From the NCBI GenBank assembly GCA_963556495.2, contig OY747702.1:55221786-55285785 (forward strand): 64,000 nt of DNA, written 5' to 3'. The notes beneath the pieces were generated by a model. That model did not search any database. It was not told the DNA's origin and saw only the letters and a program-made list of their open reading frames with translations. Positions 1-11,395 of this stretch are shown here, one piece after another. The number at the start of each line of letters is the position of its first letter. The first letter of the stretch is position 1. The stretch is from Valencia hispanica. Its lineage: Eukaryota; Chordata; Actinopteri; Cyprinodontiformes; Valenciidae. The translations under genes and the position numbers were made by a program.

Positions 1-761
1 ACCGCGAGCGCGCAGACAGAGACTGGGAGCGCGCAGAGATTGACGGCGAGCGCGTAGAGCAGGGGTGGCCAACGTCGGTCCTCAAGGCCCACTATCCTGC
101 ATGTTTTACTTCTATCCCTGGTTCAGCACACCTGAATCAAATGATGGCTTGTTAGCAGGCCTCTGCAGATCTTTGCCATGCTGAGGAGGTAGTTGGAACA
201 TTTGTATCAGCTGTGTTGGAGCAGAGACACATCTAAAACTGGCAGGAGACCGGCCCTTGAGGACTGGAGCTGGACACCCCTGGCGTAGAGAGTGGTCTTT
301 ATGCTCGCTGATTATGGTTTTTATGCACGCGGATTTTGGCACTAATATAACACGATAGTATCTCCTGTAGCAGTCTGTGTTGCAGCAAAACTGAAGAAGC
401 CTCTGACTGAAGACACTGTCGTTGTAGGATAGTCCCATGAAGAGGATGCTCATGGTTGTCCAAAATAATAAGAAACGGTCAGCTTTACATTCAGAAAATG
501 TTAACCAGATAGTTTGCCTTAGCAACTGGCTAAAAGATAAATAGGTTAAAAGGGCCATGTGTAAATGAGATAGTGAAGTTCAAAACAAAAATTCCATGGA
601 TCTCTCCTGTATTTACTTAAACAAAGAGCAACAGCTTTCTGTTTTGTCCAAATTCACGCCGAAAATGTTTGGGAATGTTAATTAATTGTGATTAATCGTG
701 ATTAATTCACAGCCACCGTGTGATTAATTAGGTTAAAATGTTTAATTATTTGACAGCACTA
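1..761 (-). repeat. Dispersed ATTAATCG-rich repeat, copy A (cut by window start)
   Basis: This segment is the reverse complement of the repeat at 47556-48050. They share the ATTAATCACG-type terminus, the stretch around 'agctttacattcagaaaatg', and a segment around 'cctgtagcagtctg'. The outer terminus is near 761 (reads tagtgctgtcaaa on the minus strand). The left side is cut off by the window edge. A hAT MITE is nested at 60-282. The class is uncertain: the terminus looks like a DNA element, but copy B ends in LINE-like 3' sequence. No intact protein is encoded. Confidence 0.6.
60..282. mobile_element. Non-autonomous hAT element (MITE), 223 bp, with perfect 8-bp target duplication
   Basis: The ends are CAGGGGTG and CACCCCTG. 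The first and last ~50 bp form an imperfect inverted repeat (for example GTCCTCAAGG inside both arms). The flanks carry an identical 8-bp direct repeat GCGTAGAG at 52-59 and 283-290, the target-site size of the hAT superfamily. No coding sequence fits. It sits inside the copy A repeat, so it inserted later. A diverged relative is at 63680-63850. Confidence 0.9.
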
Positions 762-1384
762 ATATATTTATACAGTTAGTTTCTCAGTCAAGATATTTTG
801 TTAATGGGACAATAAGCACAGCAATTGTTTGGTTCTGATATATACTTTCATAGACCAGTTTTAATCATCACCAAAAAAAGAATTCTCAATATAAGTTATT
901 TTACAATTACATGAACTATTATTAGGTGCAGTATGTTACATGCTAATATGTTAAGAGTTTCTAATCCCTAATATCAAAAAGGAAATAGTTTAAAATATGT
1001 CAAAAGGACAAAAGCAACAACAGTGCAAAATTATCATATTGTTGTTCCTCCATAAGAAGCATAAAATATAATTGCTGCAGGATTTCTAACTGCTTACAAT
1101 GTATATACAGTACAGGTAAGAAATGAAATGTTACAGACAAGAAATCAGAGAGAACTGATGATGTATTTGCTTCTTTATGGAGGGTCCAATCTCTCGATGA
1201 AATATTTTAATCGCAACCCGAACCAGGAGCCAAAGGATAGGATAAGGACAAAGATTTGTGATATGGATGAAAATGTATTCTAGATTAAATATTTTAAGTT
1301 AAAATTGTGTTGTTGTTTTTTTCATATTAAAATAAAGATGGTAAGATATATTGTTGTTAATCTAGACGTGACAGTGCAGCACTA
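762..1384. other. AT-rich intergenic stretch
   Basis: No gene, splice-flanked conserved block or recognisable repeat is seen here. Confidence 0.4.
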
Positions 1385-3389
1385 CAAATCAAATCAAATC
1401 AAACTTTATTTATAAAGCGCTTTTCAAACCAAAACAAAGCTTCTCAAAGTGCTTTACAGATTAAAAATGACCCACAACCCCCCCTTCCCAAAACCCAAAA
1501 GTAAAAAACATCACCACAGTTATCCCCCCCCCCCCGCATGCATAAAAGCAACAATAAACAACAGCACATTAACAAAAGCAGAACGGGCTGAGTACAGATG
1601 AACCAGGAAACGTCATCATGGGAGCCATCTACATTGGCAGCAGCCTATCAACTGCAGCAGCCAAGGCACTGACCCAGGGAGCCCAGAGGAGCGAGGGCTG
1701 GTACCCCCACCTCCACCCAAGCACCACCCGGAGAGCACCAAGGCAGCCACAGCCGACCACCACCCCCGAGGCAGAGGGGTCCCACAGAGGAAAGACTGGA
1801 AGGAAAACTAAAATAAGTTAAAATATTGAAATTAAAACAATTATAAGATATGATCAAATAAAAATGGAAAGCAGATAAACAATAATTGATAAATAGCCAG
1901 CTAAAAGCTAAACTAAAAAGAATTCAATCAAATAAAACATGCAGAGCAATTAAACAGATTTAATAAATAATAATCAGTTAAAAGCTATGTTAAAAAGGTG
2001 ATTCTTGAGCCTGCTCTTAAAAACATGAACGTTCTCTACGGCCCTGAGGTTCTATTAATCAATCCTACTGGTGATAATAGCATGCATCAGCGTCTCTGTA
2101 TTGGCCCGAGAGAGAATGGGGCGGACTCTGGCAATGTTCTTTAGTTGATAAAAACCTATTTTAGTAATATTTTTTATGTGAGGAATAGAAGTCAGCTCAG
2201 AGTGAAAAATCACACCCAGGTTCTTCACTTGTAAAGAAGGATTAAAAGTCAGTGATTGACGTTTTGGTAAAAGTTTCTCTCTCTGAGTCTCAGGACCGAT
2301 GACTAAAACTTTAGTTTTGTCCTGGTTGAGCTGGAGAAAGTTTTCTGCCATCCAGGATTGAATGTCTAAAACGCAGTTAAAAAGTGCATCCATTGGCCGT
2401 GTGTCATCAGGAGACATGGAGATGTATAACTGTGCATCATCAGCCTAACTGTGAAAGTTAACTCCATGTCTTCTGATGACGCTGCCAGGAGGGAGCATAT
2501 AAAGGTTAAAAAGCACTGGGCCTAAAATTGAACCCTGGGGCACACCGCATGTTATCTTGTGGACCTTAGAGGAGCAGGTATCTAAACTTACCATAAAAGT
2601 CCTGTCTGTGAGATAGGATGTGAACCATTTATGAACAGCACCAGAGAGGCCAATCTGTTTCAAACGGGTTAAAAGAATAGTGTGGTCTACTGTATCAAAG
2701 GCAGCGCTTGGATCTAGTAGAACCAACACTGTCACCTTCTGAGCATCCTAGTTTAATCTAAAATCATTTAAAATCTTTAAAAGACCCGTCTCTGTGCTGT
2801 GGTTCACCCTAAAACCAGACTGAAATTTCTCTAGGACATTATGAGCGTTAATAAAATTATTAAGTTGAATTAAAACAAGTTTTTCTAAAACTTTGCTTAA
2901 AAATGGTAAGTTAGATATCGGTCGGAAGTTGTTTAAATCACTAAAATCTAAATTGCTCTTCTTCAGCAGGGGCCTCACTACCGCCCCTTTAAAGGCGGCA
3001 GTAAAGACCCCCGTCTGAAGGGAACAATTCATCATGGTTAAAATCTCCTCTTTAAAAGATTCATAAAATTGCTTAAAGAAGGAAGTGGGAATCGGGTCCA
3101 AAACACATGTGGTGGGCCTCACTGAGGAGAAAACTTTATCAAGAGTCCCAGCTTCTACCAGGACAAAACTGTCCAGCATTTCCTCTGGTAGAGAGACACA
3201 ATCAGATTTGTCTAAAACTATGTTACACTGAGAAGATAAAATATTACATCTGATGGTGTCTACCTTCCCTCTGAAGTGGTCTGCAAACTCCTCACAAACA
3301 GCATTTGAGGGGGTTTTCTGATATGCATTAGTAGTACAGTTAAAAATGTTGTCTATAGTGGAAAACAGAAGTACAAGTCTTGGATTCAA
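1385..3389 (-). mobile_element. 5'-truncated L2/CR1-clade LINE
   Basis: The 3' end of the element is at the low coordinate. It shows a tail of TTTGATT-type units (aatcaaatcaaatcaaa on the plus strand at about 1386-1402), next to the 'actttatttataaagcgc' sequence common at fish LINE 3' ends. Coding sequence fills 1974-3389 and the 3' UTR 1385-1973. The 5' end is missing near 3390, so the endonuclease domain is absent, as expected for an aborted reverse-transcription insertion. Confidence 0.85.
1974..3389 (-). pseudogene. Reverse transcriptase of an L2-like LINE, two stops and an internal deletion
   Basis: One reading frame runs from 3389 to a terminal stop at 1974-1976. It is broken by stops at 2748-2750 and 2445-2447, and by adjacent stops at 2052-2057 where an internal deletion begins. 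In order it contains the region before the polymerase core, motif A (SAAFDTVDH), motif B (CGVPQGSILGPVLF) and motif C, where the tyrosine of YADD is replaced by the stop at 2445. After SRID near 2058 about 100 codons expected in this family are missing. The frame then resumes with the last ~25 residues of the C-terminal segment (FKSRLKNHLF). All parts are in the same frame, so the element decayed by point mutation and an in-frame deletion. It cannot make an active enzyme. The clade call rests on motif wording and could be Rex1 or Maui rather than strict L2. Confidence 0.85.
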
Positions 3390-6300
3390 TCACTGATTTC
3401 TATTTACAGCTATCTGAGACATTCTAAATCTCTAAATTGATGCATAAACTGTTGCGAATGCTGCCTGTTTGATGATTTTGTACATAAGAAAAAACAAAAT
3501 TTAGAGCTAGTTGGAAAATGTTTTACAATCACGAAGCCTTCTCAAAACTGAAAGCAAATAATTGAATCTATTTATTAACTTTTTCATCCATTCATTTTCA
3601 TCCATTATTCATCTAAACAACAACAGCCAGAGTGGCTGTTTCTATTATTGTGACATATTTTTGTTTTAAACCAATAACACTCACCTTTACTTTTGTATTT
3701 AGAGACATATGAAGCATTATTTGATAGATAACCTATAAATACTTATATAATTTGAAATCTGGTTAGGAGGCTTTTTCTTTTCCCATCATAATTAGTTTCC
3801 ATGCAACACAAATGTCTTGCATTTTTCCAACACTATATGCAATAAACATGACTTTGTGGTATATTCCACATGTAATCACCACTAGATATGTCAATCTTAT
3901 GATTTATTGTGCCAGTTTGTATTCTTTACATGAAAAATGTCCGTGCCAGACACACTGGATTGCAGTGGAAATCTTTTTGTGGCGCAGTGATTAAGATTTC
4001 CTCCATGCTCTCCACCGTGACAGATCAGGCCTGGGCTGAAAAAGTGGCCAGAAGAATCTAAAAATAAACAGACACTCAGACCGACTGTAACGATGCAACC
4101 AAATCTCACATTAACCGCACACACTGGGAATTAATGAACAGCATTTATGAAGTCTGACTTTTAATCCAAAATGGCTGAACGGGGGGGAAAGGCAGTCTGA
4201 ATCGAGAGAGATAAAAGTTGTAATCCAAATGCCTCAGGCATCCGGTCGGGTAATTAAAAAAAAAAAAAAAAGTTTGAAAAATCTATTAATAAACCGTTAA
4301 TTAAAAACTACATTTTTAATATCTCAAGACCTTTTCAATTGACATTTCTAACAGGATTTACTTGCTCGCCTAAAGCGCTTACTGCTCGAGTGTAGGGCAA
4401 TACGGTACATTGAAGTGAACAGCTCATTTACCACATTTCAGTATTAACCTGGTAGTAGGGCAGTTGATCACAAACACATAATGTTGGGTCTAGTGAGGAT
4501 CTGATGTACAGTAGAGCAGCAGTGATACAGAAAATGACTGATTAGGATATTTTTTTAATAATAGTCAACATTTACTCTATATGAAACTCCCAAAAATATC
4601 TGCTTGAATTATTTCATTTTTCATGTAGGTCTGAGGAAAAGCCATCAAATGTGATCTAAGACTTGACTTTTATCATTAATTATCATTTAGTTGATCTGTT
4701 TTTAAAACCACAACACCAGATATAAGCTTAAAGATTCAACAGCTATATGGAAAGAAGCACAAGAAGAAGTTTAATGGTGAGTAAACGGTATCAGAGCCAT
4801 GTCCTGTGGTTCCCCCCATCATTCTCATGGTTGCCGTCTCCTACTTTACCTTCCCAGGCGGTATCCTCAGGAGCAGGAGTTCACCGAGCTTCTTCACGGG
4901 GAATATCACTGCTGTTTAAATTCAAATTAGCTTAGCATGATTCTGAGGAAGTCAACAATTCTTCTGCTTCTTCTTTAGCTCCCCCCCAGAAAAGGGAAGG
5001 AAAAAAACACTACAGCTCCCTGTGACCACCCCCCACATAGCACCAATCACGCACTCTACGGCCCACTTTCCTCTCTTCCACGATATATTCTCACAACAGG
5101 TGTGGAAGGTTCTTCAAATGCAAGAGCAGCAAAATCTGATTTTGCTTTACATTTTGACATCCGAATTCTATCCAGGAATATTTTAATCTTAGTCTTGATC
5201 AACAGATCGTCAAGATTTCTTGAGGTCTTTTAATGTCTTTCAAACTTTAGTGCTTTTTCCACACATTTCTACAACAGTCCATCTACCTAACCACAACTAT
5301 CCCCGTAGCATTTTATGGACTTTGCACTTTAAACAAAATGAGGAACATGTACAAGTGGAGAACAAAAGAAGATGGTATTGTCCTATAAGTTTACAGATAC
5401 TTACTATCTTTTATTGGTTTCCATTTCAGTGCTTTTAACTGATAATGACAGCTAACTCCTTTTACTGGAAAAAAAACAACCTAAAGTAAAAGCTATCTCC
5501 AACAGATGACTAGCAGCAAAAAGTCAAAAAAATGAAATCCAAACGAAACACTGGAGAAATGTATAATTTAAGTTGTTCATCTGTTTGGGAATCACCTTGT
5601 TGGTACCATTTTATAATTTTGTCCTCCTTTGGAAACAAAGTATGATATTTGATGGATACAGTTCTGTGTGCATATCAACTACCTTTTAACTTTTCTTTTA
5701 TGGTTTTTGGAGAAAGTTGAAGCTCAAATTTGTTATGTTTAGGCTGGGAATGTTTTTTCTTATGCAAACAAACTGTGGATTAGTTGGAAAGACAAAGACT
5801 AAATTAGATTCTAAAACATTTAGACAGTAAGTAAGAATTATTACTTTGTCCTGAACTAACGCAGTCTCTCAAAAAACTGTATCAGTGTGTACAGTACAAA
5901 AACTGTTGAGAGAGGACATTGAGTGAAATTTACAAAGATAACCAGGATGGGTTTGCTACATGTGGGGCAGATGGCAGAAGGAAAGATGATGATCGAATGA
6001 AAAGTTACTTAAAAATAACTAAAACTATTCTATTTTTAAATCACTTAAAACATCCATTTAAAAGACATTTAAAATTTCATAACGTCATTTATTAAACTAA
6101 AACAACTTAAATGGGAAATGCTTTGCACATACTTATCTATTCCATTGAATGAGTTGTCACTGAAATATAACACCAACATTAGTTTTCTTATTTTCAGAAA
6201 ATTTATATTTATCAATCGGAAATTATAATAGAAAAACCTGTTGCGGAATACGAAAGAAAATCCATCCGAGGAGCAAAAATCTGCAAACTGACTGCCAAGA

Positions 6301-6909
6301 AAGTAGTGCTAAACAAGCATAAACAGAAACAATGAACAAAGAAAAGCAGAGAGCTTCAGTATAAAGTACAAGAAATGATTAAGTGCACGGACAGATGTGG
6401 GTGGTGAGGAACAGGTGATAACAGTATAATCTAGAAACAAGATAAATATCCAGGTTTTTAAAAACCTTATACAGAAATTAAACAAGGGCAACACGCAGCA
6501 AAGCAGAGCCAAAACTAGAAAAAGCATAATTATGTGGACAACTCATTTATGGAAAGAAAATCAATGTAAAAATGTAAATGCATTTGCGAATGAAAACCGC
6601 ACACAATGAGAGGTGATTAAATCTTGACGATCATTGAAGAGTTTGTCAAGATTCTTCTAAGAAAAATGAAAGTTTAACAAAATGTCAAGTTATCAAGCAG
6701 GTTGTGAGATTTCTTACTCATTAATGAGCAGCAGTGATGTTACATCAGCATGATGAAGATGTGTCGTATTTCAGTGCAAACTCTCATGACTGGGATGTAA
6801 TATCCCAGACAGCGTGAAGATGCAGAGGATGAGTCTCTGAACTAGCTGCTGCAGGTTCTGTTTTAAAATAAACAACAAATCTGCTTCTGTCTTTAGAATT
6901 GAAAGCATA
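3390..6909. other. Intergenic, AT-rich, no supported gene
   Basis: Only short chance ORFs are present. 4747-4960 has a GT-AG-like exon shape but no recognisable protein. A poly-A run lies at 4257-4271. No repeat family is recognised. Confidence 0.4.
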
Positions 6910-7823
6910 CAGGGGGGCAAAGAAGTATTTGGCAGCCACTGATTGCGCAAGTTGTCCCACCTCAAAAGGTAAGAAAGGTCTGTAATTTTCATCATAGGTA
7001 CACTTCAACTGTGATAGACAGAATGTAAACAAAAATCCAGAAAAACACATCATATGATTTTTAATATGGATCAGTCGTCCTGTCCCCTTTGCAGAAAAGC
7101 AGCCCCAAAGCATCATGTTTCCACTCCCATGCTTCACAGTGGGTACGGTGTTCTTGGGATTCAACTCAGGATTCCATGACGACATAGCGTTTTTACTAAT
7201 ACTAACTATTGTTACTGTGGTCCCAGCTCTCTTCAGGTCATTGAACAGTCCCCCCCACCCCCACCCAATGTAGTTCTGGGCTGTTTCCTCACCGTTCTCA
7301 AGATCATGTGTTCCCAACAAGTTGAGATCTTGCATAGAACCCCCAAGTCAAGGAAGATTACTATTTATTCAATTTTCTATTAATTGCTCCAACAGTTGAC
7401 CTCTTCTCACCAGGCTGCTTGCCTATTCTAGATTGGCTCATCCCAGTCTTGTGCAGGTGTAAAATCTTGTCCCTGGACAACTCTCTGGTCTTGGCCATGG
7501 TGGAGGTTGGAGTCTGACTGTTTGAAGGTGAGGACAGGTGACTTGTATACATATAACGAGTTCAAACAGGGACCATTAATACAGGTAACGAATGGAGGAT
7601 AGAAGGGGGCCAGAATTCTTGCTTGTTAGTAGGTGCTAAATACTCATTTTCTGCACTATTATACAAATACATTCTTTAAAAATCATACAATGTGATTTCC
7701 TGAAATGTTGTTTACATTCTGTTTCTCACAGATAAAGTGATGAAAATTACAGACATGTCTCATCTTTTTAAGTGGGACAACTTGCACAATCGGTGGCTGC
7801 CAAATTCTAAATTGCCTGCACTG
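6910..7823 (-). mobile_element. Internally deleted Tc1-like transposon with TA target sites
   Basis: Terminal inverted repeats of ~90 bp are seen. Left: CAGGGGGGCAAAGAAG, then ttggcagccactgattg. Right, inverted: gtgggacaacttgcacaatc, then ggtggctgccaa, ending GCACTG. TA dinucleotides flank both ends (6908-6909, 7824-7825). At 914 bp the element is shorter than a full Tc1 (~1.2-1.6 kb), and the middle of the transposase is lost. A relative with the same TIR is at 43105. Confidence 0.85.
7052..7498 (-). pseudogene. Tc1-like transposase fragments
   Basis: Reading on the minus strand from ATG at 7498-7496, the N-terminal segment [12 protein letters not shown]...STVGAI is the first helix-turn-helix of Tc1 transposases (~45 residues). 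The frame then breaks. A later segment at about 7052-7335 retains the second-HTH linker ([17 protein letters not shown]) and, after a deletion, the conserved block [18 protein letters not shown]. The residues around the first catalytic Asp, and the second Asp and Glu regions, are absent, so this is a non-functional relic that could only be mobilised in trans. Confidence 0.8.
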
Positions 7824-7825
7824 TA

Positions 7826-8650
7826 ACACTTCATTCTATTATGAGTTTTACTGGTTATGAAATCAATCCTTTATGATCTGTGATTACTTATAGTTTTTCA
7901 TTGAATGAAACTCACCTGAATTAAGATGATTTTTTTTGTTCTTCCTTTTCAGTAGTTTCAGTTCACTACGAGGACTCCATATGATCTGCAGGACCTCCAG
8001 GACCATTTGAACATTACAATATCACGGCAAAATAACAAAAAGAAAAATAACAAAAAACCCATCTTTTCCTGTCTATTCCTGTAGGCATAAAATCTCAAAC
8101 ATTATTAGACATGTCTTTGCTATTTAGGACGTTTTTTGTTACAGGGTTGAAGATTTAACTAAAAGTAGCCATAAGTCTATATTAGCTAGGGTGTGGAAAA
8201 AGAAGAAATCAATATATTTTTACAAAACAATCTTTAGATTTTTTTCAAAAACAATCATAAATATCATTTATGAATGTAACAGTGTTGAAAGGTTGAGCTT
8301 GACGATGTCATTAAGATAATAAAAAAACAATAAAATATAGTTAAGAAACTATGCTAACACTTACCTCCCTTTACTGTATCAGTATGAAAAGACTTGAGTG
8401 ACGTCCCTTCCTGGATGCTGAGGAAGTTTAACTGAACAATTCTTTTTTGAAAAGGCAGAGATTTGTGTGCTGTTACTGGGTTGAACAAAACTGGGGAGCA
8501 TGGTTAAATTGTGCTATTTTACAAATAACCTATTTATTTTTTCTCAATTATTTTTCAAATTTAGGTTAAAGAAGACAGTCAAATAATTAAATTGGCCATT
8601 TGGGTGACCGCTACTCCTCAGCAACCCATAAAACTTTTAAAAACATAATT
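7826..8650. other. Intergenic, AT-rich
   Basis: No gene or repeat recognised. The pyrimidine run with CAG near 7940 looks like a splice acceptor, but the sequence after it has stops and no recognisable protein. Confidence 0.35.
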
Positions 8651-8654
8651 TTAA

Positions 8655-9345
8655 AGGAGTCATAACCTAGTATTACCTTGGATACCCACGCTCTATTATA
8701 GTCTTTCAGGCCCTTCTAAAAAAGAAAAGTGAAAAAAAAGTGGAAACAAATAAACACAGAGCTCCTCTGACAACTTATTTCTGAAGGCATTATTGTCTCG
8801 AGAGATCTTTTATTTTGGCTGTCGTGGACGGTCATTGTAATAATGCAAATGAGGGGCACGTTGATTGGTGGCATTCATTTGTTGTTTCCAAAGTAGCAGC
8901 CATTACCCGTGTTGTCCTCGAAGCTACTACTCCCGCTAGCATACAATAGCCGCATTAGCAGTTAGCTGCTGTTTGTTACACACAGCAGAGCAATGAAAGT
9001 CTCTGATTGTTGGAATGGCCCCTTTTTCCAAACGGAGCTCGAGCAACTTGATACTTCGAATCGGAATTCAGTAATGGCGGCGCTCGACTGAATATGAGGG
9101 GAGAGGAGCAGGGCGGGCTTCCTGCAGCATAGGTCTGCGATGTCCATATATGGTATATTATGAGCTGACTTGACAAGTCGGCCAGAAATTTAACATTGTG
9201 TATTTGAGTGCGCATGCACGTGGGCTGGTTGACGAACCCAAGGGTAAACAAACGCTATCGGCTTCCCGGCCAGTGTATAATCGTTAGGCAATCATAACAT
9301 ACATTTTTTCTTGTGGAAAAGTAAAAATTACAGGTCATGACTCCT
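8655..9345. mobile_element. TTAA-flanked non-autonomous DNA transposon (piggyBac- or Kolobok-like), 691 bp
   Basis: The ends are inverted repeats AGGAGTCATAACC and GGTCATGACTCCT. Each is directly flanked by TTAA (8651-8654 and 9346-9349), the target of the piggyBac and Kolobok superfamilies. The interior is GC-richer than the surroundings. It contains an octamer ATGCAAAT (8843-8850) and an ATTGG box, but no long ORF. TIR and target alone cannot separate the two superfamilies. Confidence 0.75.
8843..8868 (+). promoter_or_regulatory. Octamer plus inverted CCAAT motif inside the TTAA element
   Basis: ATGCAAAT (8843-8850, POU/Oct octamer) is followed 14 bp later by ATTGG (8864-8868). The same pair occurs in the foldback element at 13807-13855. 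That this acts as a promoter is inference from motifs only. Confidence 0.35.
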
Positions 9346-9845
9346 TTAAAAATATGTTTGTGTGTCATAGCGCAAAGGAACAAGGATCCTTCCATTTCTT
9401 GTTTTAAAACGTATTTTGTCATTTACTTTAAATGAAAATCGTTGTGGTAAACCTGTGGGACACAAAGTACACCGAATTCAGAGAATCAGCCAAATACCTT
9501 CTGTTTTTAAATATTTTTGTTTGCCTCGTTTCTTTTCCTGCTTTCAGTTTTTTTATCCCGAGTGATGACAAAGTGAACGCATTTAGATTTAGGTAAACCG
9601 AGCAAATAGCCAAATGTTCATGAGAGTTAGCTCTTATGGATTCTACACATTTGGTTTTGAGCTTCGACAGTTAGATACGTCAGACGCATCAAGGATCAGG
9701 AGAGAGAGATGCTTTTAGTTGTGAAAAGGCAATGTTAGGGAGACAAAACACTTGTGGATGAGAATGGAAATGGGTCAGGACACATATAGACTCTCTGCTT
9801 CTGCTGGGTTTCCTTTTGGTGTTACTATGGTAACGCATCCTGTCT

Positions 9846-9887
9846 TCCTACCTACCTACCTACATACCTAACTACCTACCTGCCTTT
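9846..9887. repeat. Imperfect (CTAC)n microsatellite
   Basis: Repeated ctac/ccta tetramers with interruptions. Confidence 0.8.
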
Positions 9888-11109
9888 AAAATACAAAGTA
9901 CACCTTTTTGCTACAGGTTTTGCACCTGAACACACCAATTCGGAAGAACTCTCAAAGCATCTTTTCATCTTTCACAGCAGAGAGCGGGAACGTAAAGTTA
10001 TTTCTATGTTTGATGTCACTGCTGCAGCAAACAGCAAACAATCAGCACTACTTTGCTGTTTTCCCCCCCTATTCTCTCTTTCTGAGGAAAACATGTCACC
10101 ACATGCAGAACATCTGTGAATATTTTACCACCAGAAGAAATAATCTGATTGAGTTAATAAAAGAAGCTGACGACAGTTTGACAACCAGTCATGATACAAA
10201 ATAAGAGCCCAGAATAGAGTATGAGTTTGTCAAAAATGAAAGTGGTAAAGCTGGAAAATAAACCAACATAACCTGCTAACAGTTATCAAGCTGCTTGCGG
10301 AGGGTGAAAGTAGAAAACTTGTTAACTCGATTCTGAAATCCTGGAAGCGTGTCCCCTATTTTGAGCACACAACTGTTTTCCAAATATGGATGAAATATAC
10401 CCCGGATGCTGGAGCAGCAACTTCTATGGTGGAATCTCATTAGCATCGTAATAGCTTCCAGGCTCATTTGCATTTTGCCGTGAGTGATTTTTCTCTCACA
10501 CTCTTTTGCTCGTTGCCGCTGGTTTGAATAATAATAATAATACAAAAAAAAGAAGAAGTAAAACTTTAAAGTACTATATTTTATTTCATTATTTAAGTTA
10601 AATAAATTGTAATTGAAAAGCACTTTTCAATTAGGCCATTCCCTCGTCCTGGTGACAAATGAGTCTTCCAGTTGTGTCAAGCAATTATAGAAAGACACAC
10701 AAAACTACAAACTAATATTTGCGCGCAGGGATGGCAAATTAGTCTAAACAGATTAATAGAGGAAGTAGATGCTTTTAGTTCGGTTTCAGAAATAGCTTGC
10801 GTGGGCTTGGACAGAGAGAAGGCTCATATTTGCCCCGACGTGAGCTAAGGGGTGAAAATAAGACAACATGAAACAATACCCATGGTTGATAAAATGATTT
10901 AGCTCCAAGTTCTGAAAATGTCAAACTATATTTGAAGTGAATAGGCAGGGCTCCTGGCACCTGGAGGCCGCAGTAGCAGCTGGAAACGTGTTGTCGTGTT
11001 GAGAACAAGGATACAAACATCCAGCGCGGCTTGTTAGACATCCACTCTGCCTTTCTTATGCTGAATTTCTGCAGCTCGGGGAGCAAAGAGTTAATATTTT
11101 TCAACCAGT

Positions 11110-11235
11110 TCTGCCTCTGAAACACACACATGCACACGCACACACACACATCCCCACAACCCATCACCCCTGATCACACTCAGACACACGCACTCTCCCA
11201 CGCACACACACATGCACACACAAACCCATAATTCC
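11110..11235. repeat. CA-rich interrupted microsatellite
   Basis: Dense cacaca tracts interrupted by tgcacac and ccc, running to about 11235. Confidence 0.75.
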
Positions 11236-11244
11236 CAACACTAC

Positions 11245-11395
11245 ATCCCTCCTCCCCCACCACCACCACCTCCTCCTCCTGCCTCCCTGGGCTCACCCTC
11301 CCCTCCTCCTCCTCCTCCTCTATTCTCCATCTCTGCCCCCCCCCCCCACCTTTCCTCCCTCCCTTCCTCCTTCACCGCCGCCCCCCTCAGGTCAG
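11245..11395. repeat. Polypyrimidine CCT/CCA tract
   Basis: Almost pure C/T on the plus strand with ccacca and cctcct triplets. It gives proline-rich or glycine-rich apparent ORFs in several frames, which are composition artefacts. Confidence 0.8.

Noticed and set aside
4747..4935. Possible exon with donor-like gtgagt at ~4772
   Set aside because: Encoded peptide is not recognised and no partner exon is found.
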